A stretch of 64,000 nt of DNA. Source: Agrobacterium tumefaciens. GTDB taxonomy: Bacteria > Pseudomonadota > Alphaproteobacteria > Rhizobiales > Rhizobiaceae. The stretch lies in contig NZ_WJOK01000016.1 in assembly GCF_009649785.1 (NCBI RefSeq), positions 1 through 64,000 on the forward strand. Reading direction: 5' to 3'. Below are positions 27,025-35,912 of the stretch, piece after piece. Below the pieces are notes generated by a model. That model did no database searches. It was given only the letters and a program-made list of their open reading frames with translations, and was not told the origin of the DNA. A program made the position numbers and the translations under genes. Position 1 is the first letter of the stretch; each line of letters begins with the position of its first letter.

Positions 27025-27651
27025 ATGAGAAATACTTTCCCAGCCTTGGCCCTCGGGCTGACCAGCATCCTTTCTGTAACTGTCCTTTCGGCACCCGCGT
27101 CTGCCGAAGATAAGAAAGCCGCGCCGATCCATGTCCGCGGCAGCATCGTCGACTACCAGGCGTCAACGCTCAAGGTGAAGACCCGCGAAGGCGAGACCGT
27201 CGACGTCGCCCTTGCCAACGACTGGAAAGTCGCCAGCGTTGCCAACGCAAAGGTCACCGACATCAAGCCGGGCGATTTTGTGGGTATCGCATCATTGCCA
27301 AAGGCCGACGGCGGCGATGGTGCGCTTGAGGTCCTCATTTTTCCGCCGGCAATGAAAGGCACAGGCGAGGGGAGCTACGGTTGGGATCTGAAGCCCGACA
27401 GCAGCATGACCAATGCGACGGTCGCGGATGCCGTTAAAGGCGTCGATGGCCGGACTGTCACCGTGACCTATCATGGCAAGGAAAAGAAGATCGCCATTCC
27501 GGATGGGACACCGGTCGTGACCATCGCCGCGGCCACCAAGGATGATCTCGTTCCTGGCGCCGTTGTCTTCATCACCGCCGAAAAGACTGCAACAGGCCCC
27601 ATCGCCCATCAGGTGGTCGTCGGCAAGAATGGCGTGGTTCCACCCATGTGA
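27025..27651 (+). CDS. Periplasmic protein with DUF5666-like repeats
   Basis: A 208-residue protein with a Sec signal peptide (MRNTFPALALGLTSILSVTV, cleavage after ASA). Two similar beta-rich units follow: VRGSIVDYQASTLKVKTREG ... DIKPGDFVGIAS, and VKGVDGRTVTVTYHGKEKKI ... DLVPGAVVFITA. They resemble the OB-like DUF5666 domain. Function unknown. It is the first gene of a module with a cytochrome b and a molybdopterin enzyme, so a metal or redox role in the periplasm is plausible. Confidence 0.65.
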   Translation: MRNTFPALALGLTSILSVTVLSAPASAEDKKAAPIHVRGSIVDYQASTLKVKTREGETVDVALANDWKVASVANAKVTDIKPGDFVGIASLPKADGGDGALEVLIFPPAMKGTGEGSYGWDLKPDSSMTNATVADAVKGVDGRTVTVTYHGKEKKIAIPDGTPVVTIAAATKDDLVPGAVVFITAEKTATGPIAHQVVVGKNGVVPPM

Positions 27652-27744
27652 AGACCAAGCCGTCACTGGCCGGAGCAGCCGCCTTACTGCTTCGGCCCGT
27701 GACTACAGATCGACGCTGCTTGGTGTGCAGCCGCTAATGCACAG

Positions 27745-28614
27745 ATGAAAGACGCTGAGATGAGCGCAGACGCTTCCAATGACAATGTTCAATACCCTCG
27801 GACGATCTTTATCCGCCGCCACTCCGTTGTGACTCGGCTTACGCACTGGCTGAACGTGCTTTGCCTGGGCTTCCTTCTTTTGAGCGGGCTTCAGATCTTC
27901 AATGCCCACCCGGAGCTTTATTGGGGTCATTATGGCGCGAACGGCGATCCCGCCATCCTGACAATCGGCTCAGATGATGGCGGTGGTCAGCCGCGCGGTT
28001 TCGTTCGTATTGCCGGGCTGGAGATCCCCACGACGGGCGTGCTTGGCGTTTCTCAGGCTGACGGCGAACAAGTCTCACGCGCTTTTCCCTCCTGGGCAAC
28101 CATCCCTTCATTCCAGGATCTTGCGGCCGGACGTCGCTGGCATTTCTTCTTCGCCTGGCTGTTTGTGATCAACGGCATTGTCTATCTCTGCTTCAGCGTG
28201 CTGAGCGGACATTTCCGCAAAGATCTCGCGCCAAAGCCCCATGAGATCTCGCCGCGCCACCTCGGCCGCGAAATCCTCGACCACGCTCGGCTCCGCTTTC
28301 CGGAAGGGGAGGAGGCCAAACACTACAACGCGCTTCAAAAGCTCACCTATCTGGCGGTCATTGTCGTTCTGCTGCCGCTGATGGTGCTGACAGGTTTGAC
28401 AATGTCGCCGGGCGTCGATGCCGCTCTGCCGTCCCTTGTCGATATTTTCGGCGGACGCCAGTCCGCGCGCACGATCCATTTCATCACAGCGTCGGCGCTT
28501 GTCATCTTCGTCATCGTGCACGTGGCAATGGTGGTCCTTTCCGGGACTTGGAACAACATCCGCTCGATGATCACCGGACGCTATGCGATCCAGGAGAAAG
28601 GCCAGAAATCATGA
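27745..28614 (+). CDS. Membrane cytochrome b subunit
   Basis: A 289-residue integral membrane protein with about four helices that carry heme-ligand-type histidines: RLTHWLNVLCLGFLLLSG, RRWHFFFAWLFVINGIV, and HFITASALVIFVIVHVAMV. This is the di-heme cytochrome b561/thiosulfate-reductase type. A loop of about 60 residues after helix 1 faces outside. Its stop overlaps the next gene as ATGA, so it most likely passes electrons between the quinone pool and the molybdopterin protein. The start may also be 27760. Confidence 0.8.
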   Translation: MKDAEMSADASNDNVQYPRTIFIRRHSVVTRLTHWLNVLCLGFLLLSGLQIFNAHPELYWGHYGANGDPAILTIGSDDGGGQPRGFVRIAGLEIPTTGVLGVSQADGEQVSRAFPSWATIPSFQDLAAGRRWHFFFAWLFVINGIVYLCFSVLSGHFRKDLAPKPHEISPRHLGREILDHARLRFPEGEEAKHYNALQKLTYLAVIVVLLPLMVLTGLTMSPGVDAALPSLVDIFGGRQSARTIHFITASALVIFVIVHVAMVVLSGTWNNIRSMITGRYAIQEKGQKS

Positions 28615-29387
28615 GCAAGCTTTTCACCCGACGCCGCTTTCTCATCGGCGGCACGCTCGGGGCCAGCGCCCTTACTCTCTCGGGTTGCGACCTCTTGGAC
28701 CAGAACGCAGACGTCGCAAACGTCCTTCGCTCAGCTGAGCATCTGACCATGAAAGCCCAGAGACTGCTTCAGGGGCGCGATTCACTGGCGCGCGAGTTTG
28801 ACGAAAAGGACATTTCCCCCTCCTTCCGTGTCAATGGAACGAGTGCTCCCGACAGCGATGAATATGCGGAACTGTTGGAAGGTCACTTCACAAACTGGCG
28901 ACTGAAGATCGACGGTCTTGTTGATCGGCCTCGAGAGATTTCGCTCATAGATCTGAAGGCGCTTCCTTCCCGCACCCAGATCACCCGCCATGACTGCGTC
29001 GAAGGCTGGAGCGCCATCGCCAAGTGGAGAGGCGTTCCGCTCGCCCATCTGTTGCGCCTTACCGGCGTCAAGCCGACGGCGCGATATGTCGTCCTGCATT
29101 GTGCCGACGAGCTCGAAAAGACGCTCGACGGAAGCGGCCGCTATTACGAGAGCATCGATCTCATCGACGCGGTTCATCCGCAAACCATCCTCGCCTACGA
29201 GATGAACGGCGAGGACCTTAGCGTCGGTCACGGGGCGCCCTTGCGTCTCAGGGTCGAGCGGCAACTGGGGTACAAACAGGCCAAGTACATCATGCGCATC
29301 GAACTGGTCGACAGCTTCGCCGGCCTGTGGGGCGGGAACGGCGGCTATTGGGAAGATCGCGGCTACGAATGGTACGCCGGCATCTAA
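28611..29387 (+). CDS. Molybdopterin-dependent oxidoreductase (sulfite-oxidase/MsrP-like), Tat-exported lipoprotein
   Basis: A 258-residue protein. The N-terminus carries a twin-arginine signal (TRRRFLIGG) that ends in a lipobox LSGC (C26), so it should be exported folded and anchored to the envelope. The catalytic-domain Cys that ligates Mo is C129 in RHDCVEGWSAIAKW, with the downstream VGHGAPLRLRVERQLGYKQAK typical of the sulfite-oxidase fold. The start overlaps the cytochrome b stop (ATGA), an arrangement like MsrP/MsrQ or sorbed sulfite dehydrogenases. The substrate may be methionine sulfoxide or another S- or N-oxide; not decided by sequence. Confidence 0.82.
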   Translation: MSKLFTRRRFLIGGTLGASALTLSGCDLLDQNADVANVLRSAEHLTMKAQRLLQGRDSLAREFDEKDISPSFRVNGTSAPDSDEYAELLEGHFTNWRLKIDGLVDRPREISLIDLKALPSRTQITRHDCVEGWSAIAKWRGVPLAHLLRLTGVKPTARYVVLHCADELEKTLDGSGRYYESIDLIDAVHPQTILAYEMNGEDLSVGHGAPLRLRVERQLGYKQAKYIMRIELVDSFAGLWGGNGGYWEDRGYEWYAGI

Positions 29388-29421
29388 GGCCAACAAATGG
29401 CGAACCACAGGAAAACAATCC

Positions 29422-29751
29422 ATGAGCCGACGCAAAGTCCAGAAAGTGATGCCGATTTCAGCAATTGCACCTTCACGACAGGTCGAAATCAACCAAACCA
29501 GTTCGATCCTTTCGGACCCTGACAGCCGATGGGCGGCGAGGCGCCAAGAGGCGATCAGCGATGCCTTCGAGAAAAGTATGCGCATCAAGGGTTCCCACGG
29601 CGGCGGGGCAAAGGTTTCCTCTCAACGCGGCTCGCATGACCTCGATAGTTCCGAGAGGTCAGCCGGGAAACTCTCCGGCGAAGGCCATCGGATCGGCCGT
29701 ACTGAATGGGACGAGAACACCCTCTTCGGCAAGCATGTCGTCTTCATCTGA
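29422..29751 (+). CDS. Hypothetical protein, doubtful
   Basis: A 109-residue frame between two co-directional genes, preceded by AGGAAAACAATCC. It is polar and without a signal peptide; only RWAARRQEAISDAFEKSMRI looks like an ordinary helix. Several other frames are open across the same bases, so this may be a real small gene, a decayed one, or spacer DNA. No family recognised. Confidence 0.3.
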   Translation: MSRRKVQKVMPISAIAPSRQVEINQTSSILSDPDSRWAARRQEAISDAFEKSMRIKGSHGGGAKVSSQRGSHDLDSSERSAGKLSGEGHRIGRTEWDENTLFGKHVVFI

Positions 29752-29802
29752 CGACGCTAGCGCGAACCATCAATCAACCAGTTCACAAAGTGAAAGAAAA
29801 CA

Positions 29803-30387
29803 ATGTCGAACAACCAGACCTCCCGTGCCCCGCGCGGCAACGACCAGTGGCTCAAGCAATATTACTTTACCAGAGCGGCCTTCTCAGTGCTGTGGGTCGC
29901 GGCTGCGTTGACTGCCGGACGGCATTCCTTTGCGGTGGCTGCCGCACTGCTGACCATCTATCCCGCTTGGGATGCAATCGCGAACGTTATCGATGCCGCA
30001 AGGAGCGGTGGTCTTGCCGCCAACCGGAGCCAAGCGATCAACGTCGCAGCGAGCTCGGTTATGACGATAGCCGTGATCCTGGCGTTGACAATGAACATGA
30101 ACTGGGTTCTCGGCGCTTTCGGTCTATGGGCGATTTTTTCGGGGCTGTTGCAGCTTGGAACTGCCGTGCGGCGTTGGAGAACGAGTGGAGGTCAGTGGGC
30201 GATGATTTTGAGCGGTGGCCAATCCTCTTTGGTCGGCGCACTCTTCATCTTTCAAGCGCAAATGCCGCAGGAACCTTCTATCTCAACGGTTGCGGGCTAC
30301 GCTGCCGTCGGGGCATTCTACTTTCTGGTTTCGGCAATTTGGCTGTCGATCGCCCTGTCGCGCCGCAGTACGCAACCCATCTCGTAA
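29803..30387 (+). CDS. DUF308-like integral membrane protein
   Basis: A 194-residue protein with six hydrophobic segments in a regular two-by-two pattern, starting FTRAAFSVLWVAAALTAG and ending YAAVGAFYFLVSAIWLSIAL. The YPAWDAIANVIDAARSG stretch is typical of the DUF308/HdeD-like family. Function unknown. It follows the molybdopterin gene in the same direction and may be part of that stress-response module. Confidence 0.6.
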   Translation: MSNNQTSRAPRGNDQWLKQYYFTRAAFSVLWVAAALTAGRHSFAVAAALLTIYPAWDAIANVIDAARSGGLAANRSQAINVAASSVMTIAVILALTMNMNWVLGAFGLWAIFSGLLQLGTAVRRWRTSGGQWAMILSGGQSSLVGALFIFQAQMPQEPSISTVAGYAAVGAFYFLVSAIWLSIALSRRSTQPIS

Positions 30388-30428
30388 GCGCTACCTCGCG
30401 CCAATGAAACCGCTTGGAAGATATTCAA

Positions 30429-30725
30429 ATGATGACAGATGATGCGGCAGGGCAACTTGCTTCCTATCGGAGGACCATCGACAACCTGGATTCAGCTCTC
30501 CTCTATATCCTGGCCGAACGCTTTCGCTGTACCGAGCAAGTCGGCCACTTGAAAGCTAAGCAGGAGTTGCCGGCAATCGACAATGAGCGAGAGCGACGCC
30601 AATTGGATCGACTGATGAGCATCGCTAATGATGTTGGCCTCAGTGGGCACTTTGTCGAAGGGCTGATGACAATGATCGTGGGTGCTGTGGTGGAGCGGCA
30701 TAGGGAGATTGCGGCCAAGAAGTAA
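30429..30725 (+). CDS. Chorismate mutase, AroQ type
   Basis: A 98-residue all-helical protein. ASYRRTIDNLDSALLYILAERFRCTEQVGHLKA gives the conserved R...D...R..K pattern of the AroQ fold, and NERERRQLDRL supplies the second helix contact region. No signal peptide, so a cytoplasmic enzyme converting chorismate to prephenate. It stands apart from other aromatic-pathway genes, which is odd. Tandem ATGs at 30429 and 30432. Confidence 0.75.
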   Translation: MMTDDAAGQLASYRRTIDNLDSALLYILAERFRCTEQVGHLKAKQELPAIDNERERRQLDRLMSIANDVGLSGHFVEGLMTMIVGAVVERHREIAAKK

Positions 30726-30792
30726 GTTGTCTGTCGCGCCTGTGCTACCGCAACCGTGGATCGGCGGGGAAAATCGATCTTCTTCGGGCGGC

Positions 30793-31662
30793 TTACCATG
30801 CAGCGGTATTTGTGAGGTGGTCCGAGACGGTCGCGATAAACGCCCGAAGACGCTGAAGACGTCGCAGGTCCCGGTGATATCCCATCCAGATGTCTCGCGC
30901 CGGCGGGGGCTTAGGTAGTTCCAGTCTGCGGATACCCGGGATCTGATTGCCCACGACGCGGGGCAGGACGGCGATCCCAACGCCCTGCTTGCACATTCGT
31001 GCCTGGACGTTTCGGTTGTTTGATCGCAGCACGGGTCTCGCGTTCGGGAAACTCTCGGTGAGCCAGGCTATGTCGGGGAATTGCCCTGTCGAAGTATCGT
31101 GGGTGATCAGCCGGAAACCTGTCCCGTCGCCATATTTAGGGTCAGGCGACTCCTCGGCGATGTAGACGTCGTATTCGAGCCTGAAGAGCCGCCGTTGAAT
31201 GACATCTGCAGTGTCGAACGGAACGATGCGAAAGGCGACGTCGGCCTCTCTTTGGGCGAGGTTGAACAGGCGAGTGCCGGTCAGGATTTCGACGTCTACA
31301 TTGGGGTAGGCTTTCGAGAAATCTGCCAAAATGGGAGGCAGCACATAAGCCCCGAACCAGTCTGCTGATGAGATGCGCAGATTGCCTTTGAGATTTTGCT
31401 CCTGCCCGGCGAGCCGGCGCTCCATGGCAAGCGCGCCTTCTTCCATCTGCTCGGCCAGGGCGATGATCCCATGGCCCTCCTCGGTCAGCACGAGACCGTC
31501 CGCGGTCCGCTGGAAGAGCGTGTGGCCGATCGCCTCCTCAAGGGCACGCAGCCGTCTGCCGACGGTGGGATGGCTTGTATGAAGAGCACGTGCAGCGCTG
31601 CCGAGCGTTCCGGATCGCGCAATCGCAAGGAAGATTTTTACGTCACTCCATTCCACGGCCAA
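30793..31662 (-). CDS. LysR-family regulator
   Basis: A 289-residue LysR protein. HTH: GTLGSAARALHTSHPTVGRR and LRALEEAIGHTLFQRTADGL. The effector domain follows (LKGNLRISSADWFGAYVLPP). It is divergent from the SDR at 31765 with about 100 AT-rich bases between, and that SDR is the expected target. Confidence 0.88.
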   Translation of the reverse strand: MAVEWSDVKIFLAIARSGTLGSAARALHTSHPTVGRRLRALEEAIGHTLFQRTADGLVLTEEGHGIIALAEQMEEGALAMERRLAGQEQNLKGNLRISSADWFGAYVLPPILADFSKAYPNVDVEILTGTRLFNLAQREADVAFRIVPFDTADVIQRRLFRLEYDVYIAEESPDPKYGDGTGFRLITHDTSTGQFPDIAWLTESFPNARPVLRSNNRNVQARMCKQGVGIAVLPRVVGNQIPGIRRLELPKPPPARDIWMGYHRDLRRLQRLRAFIATVSDHLTNTAAW

Positions 31663-31764
31663 GCCCTTACAAAAATGAACATTGAAAATACAAAACTGTC
31701 ACTTCAAGTACAAATCTAAACATATAGATTCAAGTCATATTTCGAAAACAAGCGGAGAAACGTC

Positions 31765-32589
31765 ATGAGAACTTGGTTCATCACAGGCTGCTCGAGCGGC
31801 TTTGGACAACGGCTCGCGATCGCTGCAGCACAGCGGGGCGATCAGGTTATCGCTACTGCCCGAAACGTCAACTCGATCGAAGAAATGGCTCGGCCATTCG
31901 ACGGCCGAATGATCACCTTGCCGCTCGACGTGACAGATGCGACGGCGGCCAATACCGCGGTCGCAAAGGCCGTCGAGACATTTGGGGGTTTTGACGTGCT
32001 GGTGAACAATGCCGGCTACGGACTGTTTGGGGCGCTCGAGGAGGGCACGCCCGAAGAATATCGACCGATGTTCGAGGTGAACGTTTTCGGTCTTATCGAA
32101 ACCACCAGGGCAGCCTTGCCTGCACTGCGACGTTCGGGCGGAGTGATCGTCAACATGTCTTCTGGCGCAGGGATCGCGGGCAGTGGCGGCGCAGCATATT
32201 ACAATGCAGCCAAGTTTGCGGTTGAAGGGGTTTCCGAAGCACTCTCCGGCGAGCTGAAGCCGTTCGGCATCCGAGTGCTGATCGTCGAGCCTGGGCCATT
32301 TCGGACCGACTTCCTTGGACGTTCGATCACGATGGCGGCCAAAGAGATGCCGGAATACGCCGCAAGTTCGCGCAGGCATTATCGCGAAACCAATAACGGC
32401 AACCAGGCAGGCGATCCCGACAAGGCGGTTGCAGCGATCCTGAAGGCGGTCGATGCGGATGAGGCTCCGCTTCATCTGCCGCTCGGCCCGGTAGCGCATT
32501 CGATCGCTGAGCGGAAGTTGGCTTCGTTTCGCCGTGATGTCGAAACCTGGCGCGACATCTCGATCGCGACCGATTTCGATCAGCCCTGA
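31765..32589 (+). CDS. SDR-family oxidoreductase
   Basis: A 274-residue SDR with TGCSSGFGQR, NNAGYGLFG, VNMSSGAG (Ser) and YYNAAKFAV (Tyr/Lys). Same subgroup as the SDR at 25484. It is the first of several genes in one direction (SDR, hydrolase, VOC, L,D-transpeptidase) behind a divergent LysR regulator. Confidence 0.87.
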   Translation: MRTWFITGCSSGFGQRLAIAAAQRGDQVIATARNVNSIEEMARPFDGRMITLPLDVTDATAANTAVAKAVETFGGFDVLVNNAGYGLFGALEEGTPEEYRPMFEVNVFGLIETTRAALPALRRSGGVIVNMSSGAGIAGSGGAAYYNAAKFAVEGVSEALSGELKPFGIRVLIVEPGPFRTDFLGRSITMAAKEMPEYAASSRRHYRETNNGNQAGDPDKAVAAILKAVDADEAPLHLPLGPVAHSIAERKLASFRRDVETWRDISIATDFDQP

Positions 32590-32629
32590 GCTGATCGTTC
32601 TTTAACATCAACATCGACGGGAAAGAGTT

Positions 32630-33478
32630 ATGATCCCAACATTGGAAGGGTTTGCCCAGCAGCTGGTGCCGGTCAATGGCATCAAGATCAATGCCGTAAC
32701 GGGAGGCTCCGGCCCGCCGATCCTCCTGCTTCACGGTTGGCCGGAAACCTGGTGGGAATGGCACCACGTCATGCCGCTGCTGGTCGAACATTTTAGCGTG
32801 GTGGCGATAGATCTGCGCGGTGCGGGTTTTTCCGACTGCCCGCTTGACGGCTATGACAAGGCGACGATGGCGCGCGACGCGCACGAAGTAATGCTCGCCC
32901 TTGGGCATAATCGCTATGCCGTGTGTGGCCATGACATTGGCGGAATGGTCGCATTGCCGCAGGCCGCTATCTATCGAGATTCGGTTACTCACCTTGCTGT
33001 CCTCGATGTTCCGCTTCCTGGCTGGAGCCAGTGGGAGGCGACGACGGCAAAGATCTGGCACTTCGCGTTCCATGCTCATCGAGATCTGCCGGAACGCCTG
33101 ATTTATGGCCGCGAATATGATTATGTTTCGGCCTTCATGGCGGAGCGGTTTTACGATCACAGCACCTTCAATCCAGAAGACATCGAGATCTACGCGAAAG
33201 CAATGGCCCTCCCTGGCCGCACGCGCGGTGGCATGGAATGGTACCGCACACTGACCGCCGACCATGCGGCCGCGCTGGAATACAAGAAGCGACCGCTCCG
33301 GATTCCGGTTTTAGGTCTCGGCGGGGAGCAGCGTTTCGGTGCTCATATGGTCCCGATGCTCAATGAGTTCGCCACAGATGTTACGGGCGGCTCGATTGCC
33401 CGCTGTAGTCACTATGTGGCGGACGAGCGCCCGGGTGAAGTGGCCGCTGCTCTCATCGATTTCCTCAAGGCCAAGTGA
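32630..33478 (+). CDS. Alpha/beta hydrolase with Asp nucleophile (epoxide hydrolase/dehalogenase-like)
   Basis: A 282-residue enzyme. HGWP (35-38) forms the oxyanion region, DLRGAGFSD follows, and the nucleophile elbow is GHDIGG with Asp102, the arrangement of epoxide hydrolases and haloacetate dehalogenases rather than Ser esterases. The catalytic His is probably in CSHYVADERP near the end. The gap to the SDR is 40 bases. Confidence 0.8.
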   Translation: MIPTLEGFAQQLVPVNGIKINAVTGGSGPPILLLHGWPETWWEWHHVMPLLVEHFSVVAIDLRGAGFSDCPLDGYDKATMARDAHEVMLALGHNRYAVCGHDIGGMVALPQAAIYRDSVTHLAVLDVPLPGWSQWEATTAKIWHFAFHAHRDLPERLIYGREYDYVSAFMAERFYDHSTFNPEDIEIYAKAMALPGRTRGGMEWYRTLTADHAAALEYKKRPLRIPVLGLGGEQRFGAHMVPMLNEFATDVTGGSIARCSHYVADERPGEVAAALIDFLKAK

Positions 33479-33543
33479 ACTCTGCGATCCGGGCACATTG
33501 AGCCCGATCGCGTTCATCGATTCAACGAGAAAGGAAAACTGTC

Positions 33544-34074
33544 ATGACTGCACCTCAAATTCGCGGCGTCAATCACATCGGCATCACAGTGCCCGATATC
33601 GAGGCAGCAAAATCGTTCCTGGTGGAAGCTTTTGGCGGCCAGGTGATCTACCAATCGTTCGGGCCGCAGGATCCGGCCAGGCAGGGACCCGAGTTCGAGC
33701 GGGCCACTGGTGCTTACCCCGGAACGGTCGTGCGTGCGCAGGCGATGGTCAAGATCGGTACCGGGCCTGACATCGAGCTCTTCGAAATGCACGGTCCCAA
33801 GCAAGCGCAACCGGTTACACCGAGCGACTTCGGCATTACGCATTTTGGTGTCTATACCGACGACATCGACGCATCGGTAGAGCGCTTTGAGAAGGCCGGC
33901 GGAACCCCCCTTACGGCGCCACGCGCTATTCCGTACGCAACCGAAAAAGGGGACGGAAACAAGGTCTGCTATTGCCGCACGCCGTGGGGCACGATGATTG
34001 AGTTTATCACAACGCCCGATCGCATGGCCTATCATGACCAAACGGATCTGCGCAGGTGGCAGGACGAGAAATGA
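33544..34074 (+). CDS. VOC-superfamily protein (glyoxalase fold)
   Basis: A 176-residue protein with two beta-alpha-beta-beta-beta units: VNHIGITVPDIEAAKSFLVE and ITHFGVYTDDIDASVERFEK, closing with WGTMIEFITTP. His in NHIG, His in THFG and Glu in MIEF form a plausible metal site. AAAGGA precedes the ATG. Its stop overlaps the next gene (ATGA). Substrate unknown. Confidence 0.78.
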   Translation: MTAPQIRGVNHIGITVPDIEAAKSFLVEAFGGQVIYQSFGPQDPARQGPEFERATGAYPGTVVRAQAMVKIGTGPDIELFEMHGPKQAQPVTPSDFGITHFGVYTDDIDASVERFEKAGGTPLTAPRAIPYATEKGDGNKVCYCRTPWGTMIEFITTPDRMAYHDQTDLRRWQDEK

Positions 34075-34805
34075 GCGTGAGCTTCGATACCACGTTATCC
34101 CGCCGCAGCCTCCTGTCGCTTTCGGCGATGGCTGCGGCCTCCGCTCTGGCGGGGTGCGCCTCCACCGCTGGCACCGGTTGGATGGTGGGGCGACAGTCGA
34201 CGCCGCTCCCGGATCCGATCGGCCCTGTCCACATCGCAGCTGTACCGACAGATGCCGAATTGGCTGTCATGTACGGTCCTATCGAGGATGGCGGCTTTCT
34301 GATCCCGGCGGTTCCCTACAAACAGATTGATTCGCGCTACTATCGCCAGCAGGTCCTCGACCCAACTGGCGAGGCGCCCGGCACCATCGTCGTCGACACC
34401 CCCTCCCGCTTCCTCTATCTCGTCCAGCCGGGTGGGACCGCGATGCGCTATGGTGTTGGCATCGGCCGCGAGGGCTTTGCCTGGCAGGGCAACGGCGTCA
34501 TTAAGTGGCGTCAGAAATGGCCCCGCTGGAAGCCGCCGAACGAGATGGTCGCGCGTCAGCCGGAACTGGCGAAGTATTCGATCGAGAATGGTGGCATGGA
34601 GCCGGGCCTGAAAAATCCGCTCGGTGCGCGAGCGCTCTACATCTTCGCCGGCGGCCGGGACACGCTCTATCGTCTGCACGGCAATCCGCAATGGCGCTCG
34701 ATTGGCAAGGCCGTTTCGTCAGGCTGTGTGCGCCTGCTCAACCAGGACATTATCGACCTCTATGAGCGTGTGCCGATCAAGGCGCCAATTGTCGTCAAGC
34801 AGTAA
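34071..34805 (+). CDS. L,D-transpeptidase (YkuD domain), exported lipoprotein-like
   Basis: A 244-residue protein. The N-terminus SRRSLLSLSAMAAASALAGC is a Tat-like or lipoprotein signal with lipobox LAGC. The YkuD catalytic segment near the C-terminus is LHGNPQWRSIGKAVSSGCVR, with His and Cys of the HxxxxxxxxxxSxGCxR pattern. It cross-links peptidoglycan stems or attaches proteins to them in the periplasm. The ATG overlaps the VOC stop. Such paralogs are numerous in rhizobia. Confidence 0.85.
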   Translation: MSVSFDTTLSRRSLLSLSAMAAASALAGCASTAGTGWMVGRQSTPLPDPIGPVHIAAVPTDAELAVMYGPIEDGGFLIPAVPYKQIDSRYYRQQVLDPTGEAPGTIVVDTPSRFLYLVQPGGTAMRYGVGIGREGFAWQGNGVIKWRQKWPRWKPPNEMVARQPELAKYSIENGGMEPGLKNPLGARALYIFAGGRDTLYRLHGNPQWRSIGKAVSSGCVRLLNQDIIDLYERVPIKAPIVVKQ

Positions 34806-34823
34806 GCGCAAGCTATCACCACC

Positions 34824-34848
34824 GTCTCTCCCTGGATAGAGGAGAGAC
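34824..34848 (+). terminator. Stem-loop after the L,D-transpeptidase gene
   Basis: GTCTCTCC (34824-34831) and GGAGAGAC (34841-34848) are exact inverted copies with a 9-base loop. No T-run follows, so it may be a weak terminator or a 3'-end stabiliser. Confidence 0.4.
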
Positions 34849-34912
34849 ATGTCCTTCAGGCGATTTCAAAGCCTCAGTTAATCCACGCACAAAACTCAAG
34901 GAACTACCGACC

Positions 34913-35671
34913 ATGTCGAACTTCAGTAAAGTGGCCGTTTGCCTCGTTGCCGCGCTTTTGTCTTCCGTAGCCGTAACAGCCCCAGCCTTAGCGGACGCGC
35001 GCAACATCGTCCTTGTCCATGGCGCGCTCGTGGATGGTTCGGGCTGGCGCGGCGTTTATGACATCCTGACCCGCGACGGCTACAATGTCAGCATTGTCCA
35101 GCAGCCACTGACAAGCCTCGACCAGGACATTGCAGCCACGATGCGCGTGGTCGATCAGCAGGACGGAGATGTCGTTCTCGTCGGTCACAGCTACGGAGGC
35201 ACGATCATCACGGCAGCAGGTGATGATCCTAAGGTCAAGGCACTTGTTTATGTCGCAGCGCTCCAACCTGAAAAAGGTGAAAGCACAGCACAATTGCTCC
35301 AGTCTATGCCGTCACCCACCAAGGATATTAAGCCGTCGAAGGATGGGTTCCTTCTTATAGACCGGTCAAAGTTCGCTGCGGATTTCGGGGCAGATCTGCC
35401 CAAGGATCAAGCCGAGTTCATGGCCCGGTCGCAAATGCCTGTCGCCGTCGTCGCCACCGATACACCGGTTGCGGCCGCAGCTTGGCACGAGAAGCCCAGC
35501 TACGCAATTGTAGCGAAGGACGATATGACGATAAACCCCGACCTGGAGCGCTGGATGTACAAGCGTGCCGGTTCAACGGTGACAGAGGTAGAGGGCAGCC
35601 ACGCTATCTACATCTCTCAGGCGGCTGCAGTCGCAAAGGTTATCGAGGAAGCAGCCAAAGCTGCCAAATAG
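34913..35671 (+). CDS. Exported alpha/beta hydrolase
   Basis: A 252-residue protein with a Sec signal peptide (cleavage after PALA at residue 28). The nucleophile elbow is GHSYGG (Ser93), the oxyanion region VHGALVDGSG, and the catalytic His near EGSHAIYISQ at the C-terminus. This resembles the small esterase/pyrethroid-hydrolase-like family often seen in rhizobia. AAGGA lies before the ATG. Confidence 0.8.
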   Translation: MSNFSKVAVCLVAALLSSVAVTAPALADARNIVLVHGALVDGSGWRGVYDILTRDGYNVSIVQQPLTSLDQDIAATMRVVDQQDGDVVLVGHSYGGTIITAAGDDPKVKALVYVAALQPEKGESTAQLLQSMPSPTKDIKPSKDGFLLIDRSKFAADFGADLPKDQAEFMARSQMPVAVVATDTPVAAAAWHEKPSYAIVAKDDMTINPDLERWMYKRAGSTVTEVEGSHAIYISQAAAVAKVIEEAAKAAK

Positions 35672-35912
35672 CGGCGGCATGCATTATGCAAAAGGCGCGT
35701 GTCTCGATCAACTTGCTAGCTGCGTCACGTCCGGGACGTGATGCAGCATTTTTGAGACACGTACCGGCGCCCGGGAAAGAGCCGTGCCGGCGGGCGAAGT
35801 CAAGGACTGTCCGACATCGCTGGCGTTTGTACTTTTTCATCCAACGGTGCTTAAAACTTCGCGACGCTTGTATCAGTGCCGCTAGCAACCAGCAAAGATT
35901 GCGAGGACCACT

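Noticed and set aside
28782..29588. Open minus-strand frame of 268 codons
   Set aside because: Antisense to the molybdopterin oxidoreductase, which has signal, catalytic Cys and operon coupling.
32327..33265. Open minus-strand frame of 312 codons
   Set aside because: Antisense to the SDR and alpha/beta hydrolase genes; composition typical of a shadow frame in GC-rich DNA.
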